Source of the DNA: Oryzobacter faecalis
GTDB lineage: Bacteria > Actinomycetota > Actinomycetes > Actinomycetales > Dermatophilaceae
Assembly: GCF_046764005.1 (NCBI RefSeq)
Contig: NZ_JBKOFW010000003.1
Coordinates: 1-64,000, forward strand
Length of the DNA stretch: 64,000 bases
Direction: 5' to 3'
Part shown: in pieces, positions 17,169 to 24,659 of the stretch
Layout: each line of letters opens with the position of its first letter
Numbering within the stretch: position 1 is the first letter of the stretch
The notes under the pieces: model-generated
Told to the model about the DNA's origin: nothing
Databases searched by the model: none
Seen by the model: only the letters and a program-made list of their open reading frames with translations
Position numbers and translations under genes: made by a program

Positions 17169-17702
17169 ATGACGAAGGCACGACTGATCAGCGCGGGGAC
17201 CGCCCTGGCCCTCACCGGCGCACTCTGGGCGGGGCCCGGAGTGATCTCGGCGAACGCCGCACCGCCGCAGGCGCTGGCGGCAGCCCAGCCCGCCCAGACG
17301 ACGCTGCCCGTGACCGGGACGCTCCCGGACGGGACGCAGTTCACCGGGGCGCTGAGCAACCTCACGACATCGGTCGTCGACGGGGTCCTCACCCTGTCCG
17401 GCACGATCACCGGCACCGGCCTGCCGGCCGGTGGGACCACGTTCACCGCTCCGATCCAGGACCTCGCCGCCACCGACGGCTGCCGCATCCTCACCCTGGA
17501 CCTCGGGCCGCTGAACCTCGACCTGCTCGGCCTCGTGGTCGACCTCTCCCCGATCTCCCTGGACGTCACGGCCGTCCCGGGAGCCGGCAACCTGCTCGGC
17601 AACCTCCTCTGCGCGGTCGCCGGTCTCCTCGACGGGCCCGGCGGGGCCCTCAACGGGGTGGTGGCGTTGCTCAACCGGCTCCTCACCGGACTCGGCCTCT
17701 GA
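17169..17702 (+). CDS. Secreted protein of unknown function
   Basis: 177 residues. A clear Sec signal peptide (MTKARLIS then a hydrophobic core, cleavage likely after ANA near residue 31). The mature part has a beta-rich segment (LPVTGTLPDGTQFTGALSN, with repeated Thr/Gly) and a hydrophobic Leu/Gly-rich C-terminal third around two cysteines. Similar small exported proteins are common in actinobacteria and have no assigned role. AAGAAGGAG precedes the ATG. Confidence 0.75.
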   Translation: MTKARLISAGTALALTGALWAGPGVISANAAPPQALAAAQPAQTTLPVTGTLPDGTQFTGALSNLTTSVVDGVLTLSGTITGTGLPAGGTTFTAPIQDLAATDGCRILTLDLGPLNLDLLGLVVDLSPISLDVTAVPGAGNLLGNLLCAVAGLLDGPGGALNGVVALLNRLLTGLGL

Positions 17703-17800
17703 GCCACGGCGCCACGGGCCGGCGGGGTGGCCAGGACCTCCCCCGCCCGCCCGGCCCCGGCGGCTCCGGCCGCCGGGGCTCCCCGCCCGGCGGCCGCCCC

Positions 17801-17995
17801 ATGCGGTACCTCGTCCTCCTCGCCCCCGCCCTCGTGATCGGGGTGCTCCTCGCGCTCTCACGCATCGAGGCATGGGCTGCCGACACCCGGCCGACGCCTC
17901 CCGGAGGGCCGCGGAGCGGACCCCGCGCCGGGACCCCACGACCGCCACCTCGACCAGCACCCACGCGTCACCGCCGGAAGGAGCGCCGCCCATGA
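17801..17995 (+). CDS. Very small single-pass membrane protein
   Basis: 64 residues. One hydrophobic helix (YLVLLAPALVIGVLLALS) followed by a Pro/Arg-rich basic tail of about 40 residues. The stop overlaps the ATG of the next small gene (ATGA), the arrangement used throughout this region, which is the main support for it being real. There is no strong Shine-Dalgarno sequence. Function unknown. Confidence 0.45.
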   Translation: MRYLVLLAPALVIGVLLALSRIEAWAADTRPTPPGGPRSGPRAGTPRPPPRPAPTRHRRKERRP

Positions 17996-18156
17996 GTGGC
18001 CAGGACGACCTGTCCCCGTTGGAAGCATCGACGGGGGAGGAGCAGCCGCTGCCGCACGACCCTCCGCCGCCTCCGGGGTGGGAGGACCCCATCGAGAGTG
18101 CCGAGATCCTCGAGGATCCCTCGACCGCCTTCGGGGGCGACACCGACCAGCAGTAG
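17992..18156 (+). CDS. Very small acidic protein
   Basis: 54 residues, rich in Asp, Glu and Pro, no membrane segment and no cysteine. GGAAGGAG lies about 9 nt before the ATG. It overlaps the preceding 64-residue frame by ATGA. It sits about 90 bp before the stressosome operon and could belong to it. Function unknown. Confidence 0.5.
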   Translation: MSGQDDLSPLEASTGEEQPLPHDPPPPPGWEDPIESAEILEDPSTAFGGDTDQQ

Positions 18157-18234
18157 CCCGGCGGCGACCCGTGCCCGGCCGCCCTCCGCGACAACGTCGC
18201 TGCAGGCTGGAGGCCTGCGGGCCCCCGTGGCGCG

Positions 18235-18240
18235 TAGTGT
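18235..18240 (+). promoter_or_regulatory. Probable -10 element of the stressosome operon
   Basis: TAGTGT lies 8 nt before the GTG at 18249 and no Shine-Dalgarno sequence intervenes, so the operon mRNA may be leaderless. No clear -35 is visible at the expected distance. Confidence 0.4.
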
Positions 18241-18248
18241 CGCGAACT

Positions 18249-19337
18249 GTGAGCGGACAGGCCGCCGCGGAGCCGCGGGAACCGGGCATCGATGGCGAGC
18301 AGGTCGCCGCGCTGCTCCCGATGCTCCGGCGGATCGTCGCGGCCCGGGTGGGTTCTCACCCCTCGGCGGAGGACCTCGTCCAGGAGGCGCTGGTCAGGGT
18401 CCTGGACGCCCGGGACCGCATCGAGCCGGGAATGCTCGAGCCCTATGCCATCACGACGGTCCGCAACCTCGTCGCGACCATGTGGCGGTCCAAGGACCGC
18501 GACGACCGCAACCTGCACCGCGCTCTCGACCCGACCGAGCCCGAGCGCGCCGACCAGGCCGTGGTCGTCGACGAGGAGCGCGTGGCGATGGCCCAGGCCG
18601 TCGCGCGACTCGACGACGAGGACCGCGCCTTCCTCCTCGCCCACGACGTGGAGGGGCAGGGCACGGGGCCGCTGGCCGAGGCGAGTGGCTCGACGGCCGG
18701 TGCCGTGGCCGCCAGGCTCAAGCGCACCCGAGCCAGGCTGCGCGTCGAGTACCTCCTGGCGCTCAACCACGTCGAGCTCCCCACGGACCGGTGCAGCCCG
18801 GTGCTCCTCGCGGTGTCCGCGGCCGACCGCCGGCGACAGCGTGAGGTCGACGCCGCCCAGCACCTCCTCGAGTGCGAGGTGTGCGCCTCGCTCGCCGAAC
18901 CCCTGGCGGCCCGGGGACCGACGCGCGACGACGAGGTGACGATCCCGATCGAGGCCGATCCCGACATCGTGACGGCGCGCAAGGCCGCGCGCGAGATGGC
19001 CTCCCGTGCAGGGCTGGAGGGCACGGACCTGACCCTCATCGCCACCGCGGTGTCGGAGGTCTCCCGCAACATCGTGCGGTTCGCGGGGTCCGGGGAGGTC
19101 GTCATCACCCTCGTGGCGGCGCCGGCACCGGGGGTCCGCGTGGTCGCGAGGGACGCCGGCCCGGGCATCGAGGACGTCCCGCGTGCCCTCACCGACGGCT
19201 ACAGCACGTACCACGGCCTCGGGCTGGGCCTGCCCGGCGCCCGGCGGCTCATGGACGAGTTCGACATCGTCTCCGAGCCCGGGCGCGGAACCACCGTGAG
19301 CATGACCAAGTGGACCGACAGGAAGGCACGACCATGA
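18249..19337 (+). CDS. Sigma-70 family factor, zinc finger and RsbT-type kinase in one polypeptide
   Basis: 362 residues. Residues 20-85 are sigma region 2 (SAEDLVQEALVRVLDA, then ITTVRNLVATMWR); 108-168 sigma region 4 with a helix-turn-helix (AEASGSTAGAVAARLKRTRARL); 205-212 is HLLECEVC, the HxxxCxxC motif of ZAS anti-sigma zinc fingers, with Cys182 before it; 228-355 is a complete RsbT serine kinase with SEVSRNI (Asn274), DAGPGIED (302-309), GYST and GLGLGLPGARRLMDEF. RsbT normally phosphorylates RsbR/RsbS and leaves the stressosome under stress. Fused here to a sigma factor, it could couple release to transcription directly. It overlaps rsbR (ATGA). The GTG start is supported by a -10 element. 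Confidence 0.85.
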   Translation: MSGQAAAEPREPGIDGEQVAALLPMLRRIVAARVGSHPSAEDLVQEALVRVLDARDRIEPGMLEPYAITTVRNLVATMWRSKDRDDRNLHRALDPTEPERADQAVVVDEERVAMAQAVARLDDEDRAFLLAHDVEGQGTGPLAEASGSTAGAVAARLKRTRARLRVEYLLALNHVELPTDRCSPVLLAVSAADRRRQREVDAAQHLLECEVCASLAEPLAARGPTRDDEVTIPIEADPDIVTARKAAREMASRAGLEGTDLTLIATAVSEVSRNIVRFAGSGEVVITLVAAPAPGVRVVARDAGPGIEDVPRALTDGYSTYHGLGLGLPGARRLMDEFDIVSEPGRGTTVSMTKWTDRKARP

Positions 19338-20224
19338 CCGACGGGACACCCCAGGGGCACCCGGAGGGGGGCACCCTGCTGGAGGAGCAGCTGCTCCCCG
19401 AGCTGGTCGCCCACCTCCGCGAGCACCGCAGCACCCTGCGTGACCAGTGGGTCTCGCGGATCCGCGACGCCCACCTGCTGCAGGCGATGACGCCGCAGGA
19501 GATGGGTGCCGAGACGACCTCCGTCTACGACAACTACGTCGAGGTCCTCGAGACCGGCAGTGTCGAGGCGCTACAGCACTACGCCCGGGACCTCTCGGAG
19601 CGGATCATCCCGCGCGGCGTCGAGACCCACGAGGTCGTCGGCATCGTCCTCCTGCTGCGCGACGTGCTGGCCCGCTCCCTGTTCGAGAAGTACCAGCGCG
19701 ACTTCGCGCTGCTCAACCGCATCCTGGACGCGTACGAGCCCGCGGCGAACCGCATCGCCAACACGGTCGCGGTCAGCTTCGTCGACGAGCGCGAACGGGT
19801 CATCCGCCAGCAGCAGGACGCGATCCGCGAGCTCTCGACCCCCGTGCTCCCGGTGCGCGAGCGACTGCTCATCCTCCCGATCATCGGCATCCTCGACAGC
19901 GAGCGGGCCCGCCAGCTGACCGAGCAGCTGCTCGGCGGCATCCGCACCCACCGGGCCAAGGTCGTCGTCATCGACATCACGGGCGCCCCCGACGTCGACC
20001 AGACGGTCGCCAACCACCTCGTGCAGACCGTCGACGCCTCGCGCCTCATGGGCGCCAGCGTCATCATCACGGGCCTGTCGCCGAAGATCGCCCAGACCCT
20101 CGTCACCATCGGCGTGGACCTGAGCAAGATGAACACCATCGGCGACCTGCAGGGCGGCCTCGAGGAGGCCGAGCGGCTCCTCGGCTACCGCGTCACGCGG
20201 ACGGAGGTGGCAGACCTCTCGTGA
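19334..20224 (+). CDS. rsbR: Stressosome scaffold RsbR-like protein (RsbRD_N and STAS)
   Basis: 296 residues. The N-terminal half (about 20-150) is a helical RsbRD-type sensor domain rather than a globin. The STAS domain runs from about 172 to 285: STPVLPVRERLLILPIIG, VVVIDITGAPDVDQTVANHL and GLSPKIAQTLVTIGVDLS. Thr255 in IAQT lies in the segment phosphorylated by RsbT in Bacillus RsbR, and Thr224 is a second candidate. With RsbS it should build the stressosome core in the cytoplasm and sequester the RsbT domain of the upstream fusion. It overlaps both neighbours by 4 bp. Confidence 0.9.
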   Translation: MTDGTPQGHPEGGTLLEEQLLPELVAHLREHRSTLRDQWVSRIRDAHLLQAMTPQEMGAETTSVYDNYVEVLETGSVEALQHYARDLSERIIPRGVETHEVVGIVLLLRDVLARSLFEKYQRDFALLNRILDAYEPAANRIANTVAVSFVDERERVIRQQQDAIRELSTPVLPVRERLLILPIIGILDSERARQLTEQLLGGIRTHRAKVVVIDITGAPDVDQTVANHLVQTVDASRLMGASVIITGLSPKIAQTLVTIGVDLSKMNTIGDLQGGLEEAERLLGYRVTRTEVADLS

Positions 20225-20604
20225 GCAACGGACCCGCTCTCGTCTCCATCCTGCGCCAGGGTGACACCCTGGTGGCGTCGATCCACACTGCGCTGGACGA
20301 CACGGAGATGGTGCGGTTCCAGGACGACCTCGTCCGCCAGATCGGGGAGCACCGTGCACGCGGCGTCATCATCGACGTCGCCGCCCTCGACGTCCTCGAC
20401 AGCTTCGGCACCCGGACCCTGCGCACCATCGCCGAGATGGCCCGCCTCCGCGGAGCGAACACCGTCATCGTCGGGATCCAGCCCGATGTCGCGTTCGCGA
20501 TGGTGTGCCTCGGCATGAGCACGGGCGACGTCGCCACCGCGCTCGACCTGGAGGAGGGCCTCGTGCACCTGGCGGCGTCCCGGCGCGGCGGCGGCTCCCG
20601 GTGA
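20221..20604 (+). CDS. rsbS: Stressosome STAS protein RsbS
   Basis: 127 residues, a single STAS domain: VIIDVAALDVLDSFGTRTLRTI, with Ser61 in DSFGTR at the position phosphorylated by RsbT in Bacillus RsbS. It forms the stressosome core with RsbR; phosphorylation of this Ser frees RsbT. GTG start overlaps the rsbR stop (GTGA) and its own stop overlaps the next GTG. The Gly/Arg-rich C-terminal tail (RRGGGSR) is short. Confidence 0.9.
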   Translation: MSNGPALVSILRQGDTLVASIHTALDDTEMVRFQDDLVRQIGEHRARGVIIDVAALDVLDSFGTRTLRTIAEMARLRGANTVIVGIQPDVAFAMVCLGMSTGDVATALDLEEGLVHLAASRRGGGSR

Positions 20605-20939
20605 CGGTGCTCGAGGACCTCGTGCGTGACTACCGGACGATCCTGCTCCGGTACCTCTCGAGGCGCGACGAAACGGTGCTGGCCGAGGGCTACGGCCTGG
20701 GGAGGAGGGCGCTCGCGGGTGGCGTCAGCGTCATCGACCTCGTCCACATCCACCACCGGGTGGTCGCCGAGCTGGCCGAGACGGACCTGGCCGGGACGTC
20801 GGACACGACGCTGGCCGCCTCGGAGCTCCTCGTGGAGACCCTCGCCAGCTACGAGATGACGCGACCCCCGGTCGGGTCGGCCGGCGACGGTGTCGCCGGT
20901 CCCGTGGGCCCGGTCCCCCCACGGGAGGCAGGCCGATGA
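20601..20939 (+). CDS. Stand-alone RsbU N-terminal (RsbT-binding) domain protein
   Basis: 112 residues. Residues 1-85 match the all-helical RsbU_N domain (LVRDYRTILLRYL, ETVLAEGYGLGRRAL, VSVIDLVHIHH), the part of phosphatase RsbU that RsbT docks on. The PP2C domain that RsbU normally carries is absent; the C-terminal 30 residues are Pro/Gly-rich. As an isolated docking domain it could compete for, or sequester, the RsbT domain of the sigma fusion. Overlaps by GTGA upstream and ATGA downstream, so it is fixed within the operon. Confidence 0.8.
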   Translation: MTVLEDLVRDYRTILLRYLSRRDETVLAEGYGLGRRALAGGVSVIDLVHIHHRVVAELAETDLAGTSDTTLAASELLVETLASYEMTRPPVGSAGDGVAGPVGPVPPREAGR

Positions 20940-23167
20940 GGACGTGGCGCCGGTCGGAGGCCGGCTGGGTCTCCAGGTCCTACGCGTGGCTCGTCGTGCG
21001 CCTGCGCTGGCTGGTGGTGGTCGGCTGGGCCGTGGGGGCGGGCGCCGCCGCCCTGTGGCTCCCGGCGACGAGCGTCAACGCCGACCTCGGCGGGTTCGCG
21101 CCGCCGAACAGCCGGGCGATCGCCACCGAGACGGCGTCGGCGCGGGCCTTCGGGTTCCCGGTCCTGTCCCGGACGATGCTCGTCCAGCGCGACCCGGACG
21201 GCCTGTCCCCCGAGGCGCAGCGTCGACTGGTCGAACGCGCCGCCGCCGTGGCCAAGGATGAGGTCCGCGACGTCGCACCGATCGCGGCGGTGGTGCCGAT
21301 CGTCAACGTCGAGGACGTCTTCGCCTCGTCCGAACGGGGCACGACGGCCATCACGTACGTCTTCACCGAACCCGGCACGACCTTCGCCGACGAGGTCACC
21401 GCCGCAGAGGAGTTCGCGCGCAACCACGTGCAGCAGCCCGACGACTCGTTCGTCGGGGTCACCGGGACGGTCCCCGGGCAGGTCGCGCAGTCGACCATCC
21501 TCTACGACCACCTGCTGCTGCTCGAGGGTGCGACGCTCGCGGTGGTCATCGGGATCGTGGCCCTCAAGTTCCGGTCGCTCGTCGCGCCCCTCGTGGCGCT
21601 CGCCACCGCTGCCCTGTCGTACTTCCTCGCCGTCCGGGTCACGAACTACGTCGGGGGGCTCGTCGCCGGGGGAGCGCCCGAGGAGCTGAAGCCCCTCGTG
21701 CTGGCGCTCGTCCTCGGCATCGTCACCGACTACGCGATCTTCTTCCTGTCGAGCATGCGCAGCGGGCTCGAAGCCGGCACCGACCGCCGCGCCGCGGCCC
21801 AGGCGTCGGCCGCGCAGACCGGTCGGATCGTGCTCGTCGCCGGGATCGCGGTGGCGGCCGGCTGTGCGGCGATGCTCGTGGCCGAGGCCGGCTTCTTCCG
21901 GGCCTTCGGACCGGTGCTCGCCCTGTCCGTCCTCGTGTCGGTGGTCGTCTCGCTCACCCTGCTCCCCGCCCTCATGGCCATCCTCGGCCGGTCGCTGTTC
22001 TGGCCGACCCGGACGCACCGCGAGCGCCGGCGCCTCCTCGCTCGCGGCGCGGCCCGGGTCCTCACCGTGCGTCTCGTGTCGCTGGTCGTGGGCGGGGCCG
22101 TCCTCGTGGGACTGGCGGCCGTCGGGGCGTCGGCCGGCCGCCTCCAGCTCGGGGTGTCCTTCGTCGCCGGCCTGCCCGCCGACAGTGCGCCCGCCCGGGC
22201 CGCCGCGGCGGCGTCCTCGGGGTTCGCTCCCGGCATCGTCGCGCCGACCGAGCTCCTCCTGCAGGGGCCCGGCATCGGGAGCGACCCGGAGCGGCTCACC
22301 CGGCTCGGGCAGGCCATCGACGACCAGCCCGGGGTCGCGGGGGTGCTCAGCCCGGGGGCGCTGCCCGACGAGGCGGTCCGCGGGGCGCTCGTGAGCAAGG
22401 ACGGCAACGCCGCCCGCGTCCTCGTCGTCCTCGAGCACGACCCCCTCGGCGCGAGGGCCATCGAGGACCTCGACCGGCTGTCGGCGGCGCTGCCCGCGAT
22501 GCTGGAGGACGTGGGGCTCGAGGCGGCCCGGTTCGGGTTGGCGGGGGACACCGCCGTCTCCAGGGAGCTCGTGGCAGCCACCGACTCCGACCTACGACGG
22601 ATCGGCATCGCCGTCCTCGTCGTCAACCTCCTCCTGCTCATGCTCTTCCTGCGGGCCGTGGTCGCGCCCGTCCTCCTCCTCGGCTGCAGCGTGCTGGCCC
22701 TGGCGGCGTCCCTCGGCTGCCTCACGCTGCTCTTCCAGGACCGCCTCGGCCACGAGAACGTGGCGTTCTACGTGCCGTTCGCCGCGTCGGTCCTGCTCCT
22801 CTCGCTCGGCTCGGACTACAACATCTACGGGGTCGGTCACGTGTGGACCCGGGCCGACCACGTCCCGCTGCGGCAGGCCATCGCCGAACGCGTCCCGGAG
22901 ACGTCCGGGGCCATCACCGCGGCCGGGATCACCCTCGCCGCGAGCTTCGGGATGCTGGCGATCGTCCCGCTTCGCCAGTTCCACGAGCTCGGCTTCGTCA
23001 TGGCGCTGGGTGTCCTGCTCGACGCCCTCGTCGTGCGGTCCGTCCTCGTCCCGGCGGTCCTGACCCTCCTCGGACGGTTCAGCGCATGGCCCCGGCGCCT
23101 CCGCGGCGGCCAGGGTGAACCGGTTGCCGATCCTCCGCGGGCGACGGGGAGGCCCCTCCCGGACTGA
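20936..23167 (+). CDS. MMPL-family RND transporter
   Basis: 743 residues, the normal length for actinobacterial MMPL proteins. A membrane helix near residue 22, a periplasmic loop (about 45-190), helices 190-350 with the proton-relay motif VTDYAIFFLSSMR, a second loop (about 380-550) and helices 555-725 with SLGSDYNIYGVGH. MMPLs export lipids or hydrophobic compounds across the membrane using the proton gradient. The ATG overlaps the stop of the RsbU_N gene, making it the last gene of the stressosome operon and therefore probably stress-induced. The cargo is unknown. Confidence 0.92.
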   Translation: MRTWRRSEAGWVSRSYAWLVVRLRWLVVVGWAVGAGAAALWLPATSVNADLGGFAPPNSRAIATETASARAFGFPVLSRTMLVQRDPDGLSPEAQRRLVERAAAVAKDEVRDVAPIAAVVPIVNVEDVFASSERGTTAITYVFTEPGTTFADEVTAAEEFARNHVQQPDDSFVGVTGTVPGQVAQSTILYDHLLLLEGATLAVVIGIVALKFRSLVAPLVALATAALSYFLAVRVTNYVGGLVAGGAPEELKPLVLALVLGIVTDYAIFFLSSMRSGLEAGTDRRAAAQASAAQTGRIVLVAGIAVAAGCAAMLVAEAGFFRAFGPVLALSVLVSVVVSLTLLPALMAILGRSLFWPTRTHRERRRLLARGAARVLTVRLVSLVVGGAVLVGLAAVGASAGRLQLGVSFVAGLPADSAPARAAAAASSGFAPGIVAPTELLLQGPGIGSDPERLTRLGQAIDDQPGVAGVLSPGALPDEAVRGALVSKDGNAARVLVVLEHDPLGARAIEDLDRLSAALPAMLEDVGLEAARFGLAGDTAVSRELVAATDSDLRRIGIAVLVVNLLLLMLFLRAVVAPVLLLGCSVLALAASLGCLTLLFQDRLGHENVAFYVPFAASVLLLSLGSDYNIYGVGHVWTRADHVPLRQAIAERVPETSGAITAAGITLAASFGMLAIVPLRQFHELGFVMALGVLLDALVVRSVLVPAVLTLLGRFSAWPRRLRGGQGEPVADPPRATGRPLPD

Positions 23168-23238
23168 TCCGCGGAGGTGACGGACGGCCGGCACGTCACC
23201 GGTCGGGCCCGACGCCACCGGGTGCGCCCGGAGGCAGG

Positions 23239-23256
23239 TGGACAGCCGAGCGACAG
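23239..23256 (+). promoter_or_regulatory. Weak CGGACAG-type direct repeat
   Basis: TGGACAG (23239) and GCGACAG (23250) are 11 bp apart and about 92 bp upstream of the MFS gene, in the same orientation as the stronger repeats of the metal island. It has mismatches and may be chance. Confidence 0.3.
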
Positions 23257-23347
23257 AACGGCGCAAGCCCAGCCCCACACCCTGTCCCGGACGGCTGAAA
23301 GACGCCGGACGGCACAGCCGGATCCGGCAGGCGTGAAGGAGCACCCG

Positions 23348-24658
23348 ATGTCCACCACAGCGACCCTCGTCACCGACACCTCGATCGCGACACCCGTCAC
23401 CGGGACTGCGCCCCGGACGGCGCTCTCGCGCCGCGCTGCCCAGCGGGTGGCCGCGGTGGCCACGGCCGCTGCGCTGGCCGGGCTGGGCCTGATGCACTTC
23501 GCCCTCGACGGGCTCACCAGCCTCCTCGTCCCGCTCCAGCCGCTCCTCGCCTCGCGGACCGGGGCCTCGCCGTCGGTCCTCTCGCTCGTCGTCGCCGTGG
23601 CCCTCGCCGCCGCCTCCCTCCTGCAGCCGCTGTCGGCGCGCCTGGTGCACCGCCACGGAGAGCGTCGCGTCGCCGCCGCAGGGGCGGTGCTGGCCGGTGT
23701 CGGGTACGGCGCGGTCCCGGCCGCCGGCAGCGTCCTGCAGGCGGTCCTCGCCGTGCTCGTCGGTGGCATGGGATCGTCCCTGTTCCACCCCGCCGCGGGT
23801 GCCCTCATGGCTCGGGCGGCGCGGTCCGGCCGCGAGTCGCTCCCCCTCGCAGCGTTCTCGGCGGTCGGGACGGCCGGGTCCGCGCTCGTGCCGTTCGGTG
23901 TCGTCATGTCGATCGACGCCCTCGGCTGGGCCGCTGCCGTCCCCGTGGCCTCGACCCTCGTCGCGCTGACCGTGGCCGTGCGGGCCCAGGTGTTCGGGCC
24001 GGCGACGTCCACGGCGACCCACCGCTCCGAGGTCCGCGCCCGGGGAACGCGCCAGGTCCGCCTCGCGGTCGCCGCCGGCGCGATGGTCGCGCTCGCCGGG
24101 ACCACGGTCGGCGCCAGCACCGCCGTGCTCGTCGCCTCGCAGCTGGGAGGCTCGCACCCGGCGGTCCCGTGGGTCGTCGCGGCCTACTCCGCCTCCGGCG
24201 CCGTGGGCGGGATGGCGCTCGCGGTCCTGGCGCGTCGTCACGGCGCGCGCGCCGTGCTCATGGTCGCCGTGGCCCTCGGGTCCGTGGCCGCGGCCGCCGT
24301 CCCCTTCCTCCCACTGGCCGGCACCTTCGTCGCGATGGCGGTGGCCGGCGCGGGCCTGTCCGGCTCCCTCCCGCTGCTCGTCTCCCACGCCCGACGCCCG
24401 GGCGAGGGTTCGGCCGCGGGAGCCGTCGGCCGGGTGCTCGGTCTCGCCGCGGGGCTCGGGGGTGCCGGGTACGCCGGGGTCGGCTTCCTCCAGTCCGCGG
24501 TGGGCTACGGCCCGGCCCTCACCGGCACCGTGGCGGTGGCGGGGAGCGCGGCCCTGGCCTTCGCCTGGTTCCTGTGCCGCAGCGTGGATCCGGCCGACTG
24601 CGCCGACCCGCTGCCCACGGCGGCGACGACCTGCTCCGGCGCCGGCTGCGGGTGCTGA
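23348..24658 (+). CDS. MFS exporter with Cys-rich C-terminal tail
   Basis: 436 residues with twelve predicted helices. The overall pattern (HFALDGLTSLLVPLQPLL at the start, SSLFHPAAGALMAR in helix 4-5) resembles the fosmidomycin-resistance (Fsr) branch of MFS. The last 30 residues after the final helix carry six cysteines (CRSVDPADC, then TTCSGAGCGC), absent from typical Fsr proteins and suggestive of metal or metalloid binding. GAAGGAG precedes the ATG. It stands alone between the stressosome operon and the convergent SARP gene. Substrate unknown; export of a metal(loid) complex is an inference from the tail. Confidence 0.8.
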   Translation: MSTTATLVTDTSIATPVTGTAPRTALSRRAAQRVAAVATAAALAGLGLMHFALDGLTSLLVPLQPLLASRTGASPSVLSLVVAVALAAASLLQPLSARLVHRHGERRVAAAGAVLAGVGYGAVPAAGSVLQAVLAVLVGGMGSSLFHPAAGALMARAARSGRESLPLAAFSAVGTAGSALVPFGVVMSIDALGWAAAVPVASTLVALTVAVRAQVFGPATSTATHRSEVRARGTRQVRLAVAAGAMVALAGTTVGASTAVLVASQLGGSHPAVPWVVAAYSASGAVGGMALAVLARRHGARAVLMVAVALGSVAAAAVPFLPLAGTFVAMAVAGAGLSGSLPLLVSHARRPGEGSAAGAVGRVLGLAAGLGGAGYAGVGFLQSAVGYGPALTGTVAVAGSAALAFAWFLCRSVDPADCADPLPTAATTCSGAGCGC

Positions 24659-24659
24659 G

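Noticed and set aside
20849..22438. A 529-codon minus-strand open frame
   Set aside because: Lies opposite the MMPL gene and is rich in Glu, Asp, Gly and Arg repeats typical of antisense reading of high-GC genes.
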